Shown here in pieces: positions 42,234 to 49,637 of a stretch of 56,362 bases of DNA. The first letter of the stretch is position 1. The number at the start of each line of letters is the position of its first letter. The stretch lies in assembly GCA_910579775.1 (NCBI GenBank), contig CAJTUE010000008.1:30108-86469 (forward strand). Direction: 5' to 3'. A program made the translations under genes and the position numbers. Under the pieces are notes generated by a model that made no database searches, was not told where the DNA came from, and saw nothing but the letters and a program-made list of their open reading frames with translations. This DNA is from an uncultured Oscillospiraceae bacterium. Its GTDB lineage: Bacteria > Bacillota > Clostridia > Oscillospirales > Oscillospiraceae.

Positions 42234-42269
42234 AGCGCCGCCTGCCATTTCCGGCAGGCGGCGCTTTTT
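42234..42269 (+). terminator. Terminator after the small acidic protein gene
   Basis: A 13-bp perfect GC stem with a 6-nt loop and T5; it stands 9 bp from the convergent TraB-CapA gene end. Confidence 0.9.
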
Positions 42270-42277
42270 CGTTTGGC

Positions 42278-44653
42278 TCAAATAGGGCTCTTCCGGCGTC
42301 CGTTCATAAAGTCCAGCACGGCCTGCTTCTCAGGGGAGTCGGCCATGACCATGGGTTGGAAGTTGTTGCGACTCCCGGTATAGACGTAGCATGGGATCAG
42401 CGTCCCCTCCTTGGCAGTTAGAACGCCGTCCTCCACCGTCAGCGTCAGCCGGTAGAGGACACAGGCATTCTCCGGGCGCAGGGACGCACCGTAGCAAAAA
42501 TTGCCCAGTGAGTAGAGGATGTCTACCCCCTTGTAGGTCTCCTTGGGCTGGAGCTTGTGGGGGTGGCCGCCGATGACCAGGTCCGCCCCCGCGTCCACCA
42601 GAGCGTGGCAGGCATTTTTCTTCCACCACTCGGGAGCATGGCTTTGGTCATCGTCTCCGCCGTGGAAGACCACCACCTGAAAGTGAGAATATTCCGCGGC
42701 GGTTTTTACCCGCTGGCACAGGATATCCTTTTGGTAGGTCCCGTTCCACATCCCGCCGCAGACTACGGCGATCACATAGCCGCCCTTCTCCAGATACACC
42801 GTCTGGTCCCGGTTGCCCCACTTTACCCCCGCGGCGTCCAGCGCCGCCTTGGTGTCGTTCAAGCCCTCTTCGCCGTAGTCCTCAGTATGGTTGTTAGACA
42901 AAGAAACCACCTCCACGTGGGAGGCGGTGAGAATGTCGGTGTAGGCGGTGGGGGACTTGTACCAGTAGGCCGGTTCGTAGTCCTTTTCCACCGGCTTCAA
43001 CGCACGGTCAGAAAGAACATTTTCCAACGTGAGGACCGTGAAATCATCCCGCTCGAAAATATCCTTTACGCCCGCCAGAAAATAGTCGGAACCTTGCGCG
43101 GCGGCATATCCATAAAAGCTGTTGGCAGCGGCTGAAACAGGGTAGCTCCCCAGGATCGTGTTCCCCGCAAAGGTCATCGTAACAACAACGGGCTCACTCA
43201 CCTCCGCCGCATCAGCGGCGGAGGTGGTGATGGAGGCAGCGGGCACGGGGGGCACGGCCTGATAGTCGGTAATCTGCTCCACGGTGTAGCCCAGCTTTTC
43301 AAGCTCGGGGACAATGCCGCCGGGAGCCACCATATGGCCCGCGCCAAAGGCGATGAAGGTGGTGTTCTTCCCCTCCTTCTCCAGGTAGCTCTGGGCCACC
43401 TTGACCATGCCGGGGTCCCGGTCGGTAAACAGCCGGGCGTTTAGCTCGTCGTCGGAGGTGACGATGGCAGACTTGTCATAGGTCTTGTTGAACAGCTCCA
43501 GATCGGCGGTCTGCCAAGCGGTCATCATGTCGGTGAGCATCTGCGTCTGGGCGTCCAGGGCGGCCTGGACCTCCGGGTCCACCTCCTGAGGCACGTCGGC
43601 AGGGGGCGCGAAGGTGGCTTCCAGGATCGTCACAGCGCTGTTCAGATAGGCGGTCTGGTAGTCCTCGCTAAGGGTGTCGAAGATACCTCCCTGGAGGGCG
43701 TAGGTCTCCGCGCCTGTGACTGTCTTGCCCGCGTTGACAGCGGCGGCGTTGATATAGAGGTCAATGGCCAAGGGCGCGTCTCCGGTGGTCTCATCACTGG
43801 CCATAAGGCTGGTCACGGTGTTGGCCAGCGTCCAAGGCTTATAGGTGTTGGTCTGCTCTTCAGTGAGGCCAAGAGCGTCAAAAGCGTTGACGGTGCGAGC
43901 GTAAAGCTCGGCGGGAATATGGTTTTTCAGCCCGTCCCCCTCGCCGTAGGTCTGCATGGCCACAAACTCCGCCATGCCTGCCTGGTCCTGGAAGTCCAGC
44001 TCCAGCACCACCGTGTCGGCGGAGGCAATGGCGTTGCGGAGGGTCTGATGGAAGGGGTAGAGGTTGCCCCGGTCCATGTGGGCGGTGCCCAGGAGGTAGA
44101 CGGTGTTCTCCCCGTTGGTGGCCTTCCACAAAAGTCCCTTGGACCCGGCGTTCTTGCTGTCATAGGCGGCCAACACCAGACGGGTGGCCATGACCATGGC
44201 CTCTTCATAGGTGCAGGTGCGCTCCAGCGCCAGAGAGACCCCGTCCCCCCTAAGGACGCCCAGCTTCTGCATAGCGGTAACACAGTCAGCGGCGTCAAAG
44301 CCGGAGGCCTGCAGGGCCAGTCCCAGTGCATAGATCACGTGGCCCCTGGTGTTTCCGGTAGGCTCAAACACGGGAGTCGCGGTCTCATCACCATTGAGCA
44401 GGGCCAGCTTTGCATAGACCTGCTCAGTCATCTCCACCAACTGTTCGGCGGTAATGGGAGCAGTGATGTACCCGGTGTAGTCGTCCCCCACCAGCTTCAG
44501 CGCCCGGGCATCCGTCAGATAGGGCGCCGTCCAGGCCGATGGCAGCTGGGGTTCAGCAGTGGCCTCGGGGAGAGCGGGGGTGTCCTCAGCGGCCAGCACG
44601 GGGGTCAGGCACAAGCAGAACACCAGCAGTAGCGAAAGCAGTTTTTTCATCAT
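42278..44653 (-). CDS. Exported TraB/GumN-CapA fusion protein
   Basis: A 791-residue exported protein with a signal peptide (1-22). Residues about 40-170 resemble degenerate SLH-type helices. Residues about 175-455 match the TraB/GumN (Tiki-like) fold, with GTAHM near 195 and FIAFGAGHMVAPGGIVPELEKLGYTV near 440. Residues about 475-775 match the CapA/PgsA metallophosphatase-like family, with TFAGNTILG, SLSNNHTEDYGEEGLNDTKAALDAAG, VVFHGGDDDQ, DLVIGGHPHKLQP and DILYSLGNF. CapA proteins act in poly-gamma-glutamate synthesis or transport and TraB members may be metallopeptidases; the combined role is unknown. It has a good promoter and a palindrome behind it. Confidence 0.85.
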   Translation of the reverse strand: MMKKLLSLLLVFCLCLTPVLAAEDTPALPEATAEPQLPSAWTAPYLTDARALKLVGDDYTGYITAPITAEQLVEMTEQVYAKLALLNGDETATPVFEPTGNTRGHVIYALGLALQASGFDAADCVTAMQKLGVLRGDGVSLALERTCTYEEAMVMATRLVLAAYDSKNAGSKGLLWKATNGENTVYLLGTAHMDRGNLYPFHQTLRNAIASADTVVLELDFQDQAGMAEFVAMQTYGEGDGLKNHIPAELYARTVNAFDALGLTEEQTNTYKPWTLANTVTSLMASDETTGDAPLAIDLYINAAAVNAGKTVTGAETYALQGGIFDTLSEDYQTAYLNSAVTILEATFAPPADVPQEVDPEVQAALDAQTQMLTDMMTAWQTADLELFNKTYDKSAIVTSDDELNARLFTDRDPGMVKVAQSYLEKEGKNTTFIAFGAGHMVAPGGIVPELEKLGYTVEQITDYQAVPPVPAASITTSAADAAEVSEPVVVTMTFAGNTILGSYPVSAAANSFYGYAAAQGSDYFLAGVKDIFERDDFTVLTLENVLSDRALKPVEKDYEPAYWYKSPTAYTDILTASHVEVVSLSNNHTEDYGEEGLNDTKAALDAAGVKWGNRDQTVYLEKGGYVIAVVCGGMWNGTYQKDILCQRVKTAAEYSHFQVVVFHGGDDDQSHAPEWWKKNACHALVDAGADLVIGGHPHKLQPKETYKGVDILYSLGNFCYGASLRPENACVLYRLTLTVEDGVLTAKEGTLIPCYVYTGSRNNFQPMVMADSPEKQAVLDFMNGRRKSPI

Positions 44654-44688
44654 TCATCGATCCTTCCTTTTCTAAAACTCGCGAAAGT

Positions 44689-44704
44689 GTAAAGTTCACT
44701 TTAC
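44689..44704. promoter_or_regulatory. Palindrome at the TraB-CapA transcription start
   Basis: GTAAAG TTCA CTTTAC (44689-44704), partly extended by AAGT/ACTT, lies just downstream of the predicted -10; candidate operator. Confidence 0.4.
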
Positions 44705-44711
44705 TTCCCTG

Positions 44712-44740
44712 AGAATAGCACCCTTACCTGATATTGTCAA
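44712..44740 (-). promoter_or_regulatory. Promoter of the TraB-CapA gene
   Basis: Minus-strand -35 TTGACA (44735-44740) and -10 TATTCT (44712-44717) with a 17-bp spacer. Confidence 0.6.
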
Positions 44741-44775
44741 GAACATGGGCCGTTCTTTTATCAAATTTTAATGTT

Positions 44776-45294
44776 TCAAAGCGCCACCACCGCGTCGGCG
44801 TATTCCAACAGTCCTTGATGATGGGTGGAAAGAACCACCGGCCTGCCCAGGGCCTTGAGCCGCGCCAGCAGACGCCTTTGCCGGACCTCGTCCACCCCGG
44901 TGAAAGGCTCGTCCAGCAAAAACCGAGGGCTGCCCAGGGCCAGACAACGGGCCAGGGCCAGCCTTCTCGCCATGCCGCCGGAGAGAGAGGCGGGATAGGA
45001 CGCCTCCTCCCCGGTCAGCTCCACCAGCTCCAGCAGCTCCTCCGCCTTGTCCCTGTCGGGCTTATCCATCACGTCCAGCAGGTGCTGGAGAACGGTCCTC
45101 CCCGGAAACAACCGGTCCTCCTGAAAAAGAAAGCCGCTGTCCGGGTATTGTTTGAGCACCGCCCGCAGCAGGGTGGTCTTGCCCACCCCCGATGGTCCCA
45201 TAAGCATGGTGAGGCCCCGGTCGGAAAAGAAAAAGTCCCGGTGGTCAAAGACCACCTTGTCGCCAAAGGCGACGGTGAGGTCACGCAGCTCCAC
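44776..45294 (-). CDS. NitT/TauT-type ABC transporter ATPase (short)
   Basis: A 172-residue ATPase. Walker A GPSGVGKTTLL (near 33), Q-loop FLFQEDRLFPGRTV, signature SLSGGMARRLALARCLA, Walker B FLLDEPFTGVD and the switch His in STHHQ are intact, so it should hydrolyse ATP. It is about 70 residues shorter than typical SsuB/TauB proteins, lacking most of the C-terminal extension. It overlaps the permease gene by 14 bp, so permease and ATPase are translationally coupled. Confidence 0.9.
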   Translation of the reverse strand: MELRDLTVAFGDKVVFDHRDFFFSDRGLTMLMGPSGVGKTTLLRAVLKQYPDSGFLFQEDRLFPGRTVLQHLLDVMDKPDRDKAEELLELVELTGEEASYPASLSGGMARRLALARCLALGSPRFLLDEPFTGVDEVRQRRLLARLKALGRPVVLSTHHQGLLEYADAVVAL

Positions 45295-46024
45295 GGCGTC
45301 CCCTCCCCTCCGCGGTCCGCCAGACCACCCATAACAGCTTTTCTACGGCGATGGACAACAGCACCACCGCCGCCGTCCAGGCGAAGAGGTCGGCGGTCTC
45401 TAAGTAGGTCTTGGCGTTCCAGATGGCGGTTCCCATGGCCCGCCGGGGACGGCACAGGGCCTCCGCCGCTACCCCCGCCTTCCAGGCAAAGCCCAAGGCG
45501 GAGCGGCATCCCGCCGCTACGGCGTTTTTCATGGCGGGGAGATAAACCAGCCGGACGGTCTTCCACCGTGAAAAGCGGTACACCGCCGCCAGCTCGACCA
45601 GTTGAGGGTCCGCCTCCCCCAGCCCCTGCAGGGTGGACGACCAGGCGATGGGGACTGCCATGAGGGCGGCGATGACCACCGGCACCCACGCCGCGCTGGC
45701 CCACAGCCAGATCAGGATGATGAAGGAGGCCACCGGCGTGGCTCGAATGACCTTCACCGCTGGCGACAACACGGCGGCGCACCAGTCAAACCGCGCTCCC
45801 AGCGCCGCCGCGGCCACGCCGATGACGATGCCCGATCCGCCTCCCAGAAACACCCGCCCCAGAGTGGTCAGGGAGGAGGTCCAAAATTCCGCCGTCACCG
45901 CCAGCTGCCCCAGCCGCGCCGCCGTCTGCCAGGGCGTGGGCAGTAGCAGAGGCTGACCAACGCAGACGGCCAGAGCCCACCAGAGCCCCAGCCACACCAC
46001 CAGAGGAAGGACGACCTTTTTCAT
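45281..46024 (-). CDS. NitT/TauT-type ABC transporter permease
   Basis: A 247-residue BPD-type permease with about six membrane helices and an EAA-like loop (LVELAAVYRFSRWKTVRLVYLPAMKNAV). Cognate to the binding protein directly ahead and the ATPase behind. The start ATG 46024 is immediately after the binding-protein stop. Relatives move nitrate, taurine, sulfonates, thiamine precursors or similar small molecules; substrate not evident. Confidence 0.9.
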   Translation of the reverse strand: MKKVVLPLVVWLGLWWALAVCVGQPLLLPTPWQTAARLGQLAVTAEFWTSSLTTLGRVFLGGGSGIVIGVAAAALGARFDWCAAVLSPAVKVIRATPVASFIILIWLWASAAWVPVVIAALMAVPIAWSSTLQGLGEADPQLVELAAVYRFSRWKTVRLVYLPAMKNAVAAGCRSALGFAWKAGVAAEALCRPRRAMGTAIWNAKTYLETADLFAWTAAVVLLSIAVEKLLWVVWRTAEGRGRRGAA

Positions 46025-47095
46025 TTATCCCACCACGGCGTCCGGCATAAAGTAGAACGCATCGTCGGGGACGGAGCCGCCGATGGCGGCCGGATCGATC
46101 TCCGCCAGAGCGAAGAAGTAGTCCTGGATGGCGTTTCTCATATCCTCCCCATCCAAATAGACGAGATTGCACTGAGGAATAGCCTTGGCGGCGATGGCCT
46201 CCGACGGGACTAGTCCCGCGTCCGCCACCATCTGGGCGGCGGGGCCATCGTCATTAGAGCGCACATAGTCGATGGAGGCGGCGTATTCATTCAAGAAGCG
46301 GCCCACCGCCTCGGGATGCTCCTCCGCGAAGGCGGTGCGCACCACAATGCACCCCATGGCCAGGCGGCCGCCCTCCGAGACTGCGTCCCACTCCTCCGAA
46401 AGGTCAAAGGCCGGCTGGATGTTCCCCTCCGACTTGGCACTCAACGCGGTGGCGGCGGGAACGGGAAGCATACAAAGCTCCCCCTTGCCGGTGAGCATGG
46501 TGGCCGTGACCTCCTCCAGGGTCTGCCACACCACCGTCACGTCCTTGTCCATGTCCAGGCCGTTCCTCTCCAACAGATAGCGCAAAACATACTCCGGGTT
46601 TGCCCCCTGGCCGAAGGCGTAGATGGTCCTGCCCTTCAGATCGGCCATGGAGTTGAGGGTATCGTCGATCCCCTTGTTTAAAATATAAAGGGTCCCCAGG
46701 GTGTTGACGCAGGCAATCTGAATGGCCCCCTCCGACTTGTGATAGAGGTTGGAGGCCACGTTGGTGGCCAGAGCGGCAATGTCAAAATCGCCGTTCAAAA
46801 GTCCCGCCGTCACCTGCTGGTTGTCGGCGGCCACAGTGACCACATAGTCGTTTTGGGCCAGACCCGCCTCATTGTCATCGATCAGCTTGGCCGCGCCCAC
46901 TCCGGTGGGACCGGGGAGAACCGCCAGCTCCACCTTCGTTTTGTCTGCGGGCGTCGGCTCCGCAGTGGGGGTCGCCGTGGGTTCCGCCGTGGGAGACGGG
47001 CTGGGAGACGGCTCCTGGGTTGGAGCGGGTGTCTTAGGGCCGCAGGCGGTAAGGCACAGGGCGCACAACAGCGCCATCGCAAGCAATTTTTTCAT
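46025..47095 (-). CDS. ABC transporter substrate-binding lipoprotein
   Basis: A 356-residue periplasmic-type binding protein. The signal peptide ends in LCLTAC (Cys18), followed by a Pro/Thr/Ser/Glu linker (about 22-52) and an NMT1/SsuA-like domain with LPGPTGVGAAKLID, GLLNGDFDIAALATNVASNL, GRTIYAFGQGANPEYVLRYLL and GELCMLPVPAATALSAKS. ATG 47095 sits 8 nt after AAGGAAGG. It heads a three-gene operon (binding protein, permease, ATPase) driven by a promoter overlapped by a Fur-like 7-1-7 palindrome, which hints at metal control. Confidence 0.9.
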   Translation of the reverse strand: MKKLLAMALLCALCLTACGPKTPAPTQEPSPSPSPTAEPTATPTAEPTPADKTKVELAVLPGPTGVGAAKLIDDNEAGLAQNDYVVTVAADNQQVTAGLLNGDFDIAALATNVASNLYHKSEGAIQIACVNTLGTLYILNKGIDDTLNSMADLKGRTIYAFGQGANPEYVLRYLLERNGLDMDKDVTVVWQTLEEVTATMLTGKGELCMLPVPAATALSAKSEGNIQPAFDLSEEWDAVSEGGRLAMGCIVVRTAFAEEHPEAVGRFLNEYAASIDYVRSNDDGPAAQMVADAGLVPSEAIAAKAIPQCNLVYLDGEDMRNAIQDYFFALAEIDPAAIGGSVPDDAFYFMPDAVVG

Positions 47096-47123
47096 GGTCA
47101 AACCTTCCTTCTCCTATATGTAA

Positions 47124-47138
47124 TAGGAATGATTCCTA
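47124..47138. promoter_or_regulatory. Fur-family-like 7-1-7 operator
   Basis: TAGGAAT-G-ATTCCTA is a perfect 7-1-7 inverted repeat of the form T-N3-AAT-N-ATT-N3-A shared by Fur, Zur and PerR boxes. It lies directly after the -10 of the ABC operon promoter. Confidence 0.55.
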
Positions 47139-47167
47139 ATTATACTCCTTCTGGAAGAAAACGTCAA
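47139..47167 (-). promoter_or_regulatory. Promoter of the ABC importer operon
   Basis: Minus-strand -35 TTGACG (47162-47167) and -10 TATAAT (47139-47144) with a 17-bp spacer. Confidence 0.7.
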
Positions 47168-47186
47168 GGGTTTCACAAAGTACCGC

Positions 47187-47229
47187 ATAAAGCAGCCCCG
47201 GCCTTTCCTGAAGGCCGGGGCTGCTTTAT
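47187..47229. terminator. Terminator between the DUF1540 gene and the ABC operon
   Basis: A perfect 19-bp inverted repeat with a 5-nt loop, just after the DUF1540 stop codon; T residues are interspersed at the end of the stem. Confidence 0.8.
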
Positions 47230-47241
47230 GTCTGGCCTGGT

Positions 47242-47445
47242 TTAGTTTTTGCAACAGTTGGTGCCGTGGTCGCCCAGGTGGAAGGACGCGCACTGGGTCT
47301 GGTCGCAGCAGCCCACGGTGGGGTCGCAGCAGCCCACCTTGATCTCATTGAGGGTGCAGTAGTCCTTATCGCAGCCATGGTAGGCACAGCTTTTGACGGA
47401 ACACTTGATGGACTGGTTAATGGTGTTGTTTTGATTGTTGTTCAT
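47242..47445 (-). CDS. DUF1540 cysteine-rich protein
   Basis: A 67-residue protein with ten cysteines in closely spaced pairs (IKCSVKSCAYHGCDKDYCTLNEI and CCDP, CCDQTQC), the DUF1540 pattern, likely metal-binding. ATG 47445 follows AAGGAGT. In related spore formers several DUF1540 proteins are produced during sporulation, and here a SigG-like promoter lies ahead of it. A terminator follows. Confidence 0.88.
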   Translation of the reverse strand: MNNNQNNTINQSIKCSVKSCAYHGCDKDYCTLNEIKVGCCDPTVGCCDQTQCASFHLGDHGTNCCKN

Positions 47446-47470
47446 GGTGGTCCACTCCTTTCACGCTACT

Positions 47471-47499
47471 TAGTATGTCCCGCACGCTGGCGCTCATAC
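47471..47499 (-). promoter_or_regulatory. SigG-like promoter of the DUF1540 gene
   Basis: Minus-strand GTATG (47495-47499, fits gHATR) and CATACTA (47471-47477) with a 17-bp spacer, matching the forespore SigG consensus. Confidence 0.45.
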
Positions 47500-47523
47500 A
47501 TGGTTTTCCATGGCGCATAGAAT
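47494..47523 (+). promoter_or_regulatory. SigE-like promoter of the 47546 gene
   Basis: TCATACA (47494-47500) and CATAGAAT (47516-47523) with a 15-bp spacer resemble a mother-cell SigE promoter; the match is partial. Confidence 0.35.
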
Positions 47524-47545
47524 AGTTTGAAAGGAGGTGGACGGT

Positions 47546-47761
47546 ATGGATCTGCGCGGCGGAAAGGTGACCATCGGAGAGCTCTTGGAGCATCCGGGCA
47601 CCCGGACCATGCTCCAAAGGCGTTTTCCCATGGTCTTTCGCGGCAAGCATTTTTCGGACACGGCAAAAACGGTTACTCTGGAGCAGCTGGTGGCGCTGGT
47701 GGGGGGCTTTTTGCCCCAAAAAATGCTAAACGACACCCTTCAGGACCTAGAGCGGCTGTAG
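47546..47761 (+). CDS. Small protein of unknown function, possibly sporulation-linked
   Basis: A 71-residue soluble protein, opening MDLRGGKVTIGELLEHPGTRTMLQRRFP, with a C-terminal TLEQLVALVGGFLPQKMLNDTLQDLERL helix. ATG 47546 follows AAAGGAGGTGG. Its 3' end overlaps the convergent membrane-protein gene by 15 bp. A SigE-like promoter lies ahead, back to back with a SigG-like promoter for the DUF1540 gene. I do not recognise the family. Confidence 0.65.
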   Translation: MDLRGGKVTIGELLEHPGTRTMLQRRFPMVFRGKHFSDTAKTVTLEQLVALVGGFLPQKMLNDTLQDLERL

Positions 47762-48280
47762 CAGTCCGTCGTACCACCGCAGGCAAGCGGGGTCCCGGCG
47801 GCGGCGCAGCAGGAGGGCGGAGACGGTCACATCTACCGCCAGCGCCGCCGCCGCGGCCGCTCCCAGCCAGCCGGGCAGTGTCTCCAGAAGAGGTGACACC
47901 GCCGGGTGGAGCCACAGCCGCCCCGCCGCCGCCAGCGCCCCCCAAAAGAGGGCGAACAGCGGGCAGACCAGGCCGTGAATGTTTCCCTTGAACATGGAAT
48001 AGTCCCAGAAGTCTACCCCAAAGGCATAGCGGGTGAAAAAGCCCACGGCATATTCTGCCAGCGCCGCCACGCCGCCCCCCGCAAAAAAGAGCAGAAGAGG
48101 GACCGCCTCCACAGCCTTTGGCAAAGCCAGGATCCCCAGCGCCGCCAGGCCGTACACCGGGCACAGGGGCAGGACCAGCAGACATTTGCGGTCCGGCTTT
48201 TCGCTCCTGGTCAGCCGTGCGTAGACCACCTCCAACACAAACCCGAAAAAGCTGTAGGTCAAAAAGATCCAAAGATTCAT
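47747..48280 (-). CDS. PF06541 (putative ABC transporter type IV) membrane protein
   Basis: A 177-residue protein with about five membrane segments. The opening IFLTYSFFGFVLEVVYARL, PVYGLAALGI, EYAVGFFTRYAFGVDFWDYS and the GLVCPLFALFWG segment fit the ABC_trans_CmpB family, whose role is not established. ATG 48280 overlaps the stop of the EutN-like gene (ATGA), making it the last gene of a four-gene overlapping cassette. Confidence 0.85.
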   Translation of the reverse strand: MNLWIFLTYSFFGFVLEVVYARLTRSEKPDRKCLLVLPLCPVYGLAALGILALPKAVEAVPLLLFFAGGGVAALAEYAVGFFTRYAFGVDFWDYSMFKGNIHGLVCPLFALFWGALAAAGRLWLHPAVSPLLETLPGWLGAAAAAALAVDVTVSALLLRRRRDPACLRWYDGLLQPL

Positions 48281-48540
48281 TTGGATAGCTCCCAATTGTC
48301 CACGATGGCAACTACAGCGGCGTCGATGGGGCTTTGGTCGTCCCCCTGGGCCCGGCGGGCGGCGGAGCCGGTGGTGAGAAGTACCACCTCCCCCAGCCCC
48401 GCGCCAATCAGGTCCGCGGCCACCCGGCTGCCGCTCCCGCCGCCCTCCCCCGCCTTCCAAGGCTCCACCAGCAGGAGCTTGTTGCCGGTAAGGGCATTAC
48501 TTTTCCGCGTACACCAGACCGAACCGATAACTTTGGCCAA
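48277..48540 (-). CDS. eutN: EutN/CcmL-type microcompartment vertex protein
   Basis: An 87-residue pentamer-forming shell protein. It follows the EutN/CcmL pattern: AKVIGSVWCTRKSNALTGNKLLLVEP, then RVAADLIGAGLGEVVLLTTGSAARRAQG and a C-terminal PIDAAVVAIVDNWEL. Such pentamers cap vertices of bacterial microcompartments. It probably starts at TTG 48540, overlapping the preceding gene by 44 nt. No hexameric BMC shell protein is seen in the window, which is unusual. Confidence 0.88.
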   Translation of the reverse strand: MAKVIGSVWCTRKSNALTGNKLLLVEPWKAGEGGGSGSRVAADLIGAGLGEVVLLTTGSAARRAQGDDQSPIDAAVVAIVDNWELSK

Positions 48541-49003
48541 TTCCAGGGTAATTCCCTCCCGTCAGGTGGATATATCGCCGCCTTGCCTCCGTCACCGCCA
48601 GGGGCGTGGCCCCGGGGACGTTGGCCAAAAAGACGCGCTCGATCCCCCGTGCCGCCAGCTCCTTCAGCCGCGCCAGGGTAAGCAGGACCGGACAACTGGC
48701 TCCCCGACCCGCCCAGCCGGGCAGCTCGGTCAGGGGGCAGAGGATAAGGCCGCTTCGGACCAGGGCGGACAAGCTCTCCCCCGCCTGCCGGGACAACCGT
48801 TTGGGCAGGGCCTCATAAGGCAGCAGCGCGGGCTTTCCCGCCGCCAGCGCCGCCGCCAGCGCCCCTGCCGTCTCCTCCGCCAGGAGTGGGACCGCCACCG
48901 CGTCTGCCTCTGAACAGTCCTCGGCCAGGGGCAAGACCGCGCGGAGGTAGTCGGACCGGGGATTGCCGGGCACATGGGACAGAAAGACCCGTTTAACCGC
49001 CAT
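48497..49003 (-). CDS. Unknown protein between EutT-like and EutN genes
   Basis: A 168-residue soluble alpha/beta protein with repeated hydrophobic beta strands (AVAVPLLAEETAGALAAAL, PALLPYEALPKRL, IERVFLANVPGATPLAVTEAR) that could form a Rossmann or flavodoxin-like fold. No BMC domain signature or catalytic motif is recognised. It overlaps the adenosyltransferase by 11 nt and the EutN-like gene by 44 nt. Position suggests a cofactor or cargo role in the cassette. Some ethanolamine operons carry a small accessory protein at this place, but I cannot claim homology. Confidence 0.6.
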   Translation of the reverse strand: MAVKRVFLSHVPGNPRSDYLRAVLPLAEDCSEADAVAVPLLAEETAGALAAALAAGKPALLPYEALPKRLSRQAGESLSALVRSGLILCPLTELPGWAGRGASCPVLLTLARLKELAARGIERVFLANVPGATPLAVTEARRRYIHLTGGNYPGIGQSYRFGLVYAEK

Positions 49004-49532
49004 GCTCCACGTCCGCCTGCAGACGGCACATAAGGATATGGAATACGGAGGACAGGCGGTTCATGATCCGCAGGAGCTGCTGCTGGGCCTTGCTGGGGCC
49101 GGTCTTAAAGGCCGCCACCGCCGTCTCCTCCGCCACACGGCTCTCCGCGCGCAGCAGGTTCATCAGCGCCCAGGCCCGACCAAAGCGGCGGCTGGGCGGG
49201 GCCATAGGATCCACGCCAAAGGCGGCCTTGGGGTCGTGGGACTGGGCGCGCAGCTCCTCCAGGGTCAAGCCCAGGATCCGTTCATCCTCCAGGGGCTCGT
49301 CCAACACCTCGCTTCGCATGACCCGGCGCAGCAAGGATAAGATGTCCTCCAGCTCATCAATCAGCTCCCGGTGGTCCGCCTCCCGTTCCAACTCAAGCTG
49401 AACCAGGACGATCCGGGCCTGGAGCTGGTCCAGCTGCCCCCGGAAGCGAATGCGGGGGTGGTCCTTGGCAACAACGCGGTGGGCATTGAGGTGGGTCATC
49501 TCCTCGGGCTTAGCGATCTTCGCGGCGGGCAT
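48993..49532 (-). CDS. EutT-like cob(I)alamin adenosyltransferase
   Basis: A 179-residue corrinoid adenosyltransferase making adenosylcobalamin from ATP and cobalamin. It contains HPRIRFRGQLDQLQARI, RSEVLDEPLEDERILGLTLEEL, SHDPKAAFGVD and MNLLRAESRVAEE, the conserved stretches of EutT-type enzymes in microcompartment operons. The start ATG 49532 lies 6 nt after AAAGGGGAG; an upstream ATG has no such site. It is the first gene of the overlapping cassette and implies a B12-dependent partner (for example a diol or ethanolamine lyase) elsewhere in the genome. Confidence 0.82.
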   Translation of the reverse strand: MPAAKIAKPEEMTHLNAHRVVAKDHPRIRFRGQLDQLQARIVLVQLELEREADHRELIDELEDILSLLRRVMRSEVLDEPLEDERILGLTLEELRAQSHDPKAAFGVDPMAPPSRRFGRAWALMNLLRAESRVAEETAVAAFKTGPSKAQQQLLRIMNRLSSVFHILMCRLQADVEHGG

Positions 49533-49593
49533 GACGCTCTCCCCTTTCATTGGGTTCTCTGTGGTAGTATTGCTATTCTAACATATGGATATA

Positions 49594-49623
49594 CAAAAAG
49601 ACAGCTCTTTGGAGCTGTCTTTT
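49594..49623. terminator. Terminator between ZIP gene and EutT-like gene
   Basis: A 12-bp perfect stem with a 4-nt loop and flanking A5/T4; ends the minus-strand ZIP transcript. Confidence 0.85.
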
Positions 49624-49637
49624 CGCGTATTCTCAGC

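Noticed and set aside
44776..45294. Truncated, inactive ABC ATPase
   Set aside because: It is short, but all nucleotide-binding motifs are present and in order, so it is probably functional.
48277..49532. A complete ethanolamine-utilisation operon
   Set aside because: No EutBC, EutM/L/S, EutE or EutD homologues are present; only the adenosyltransferase and vertex protein are.
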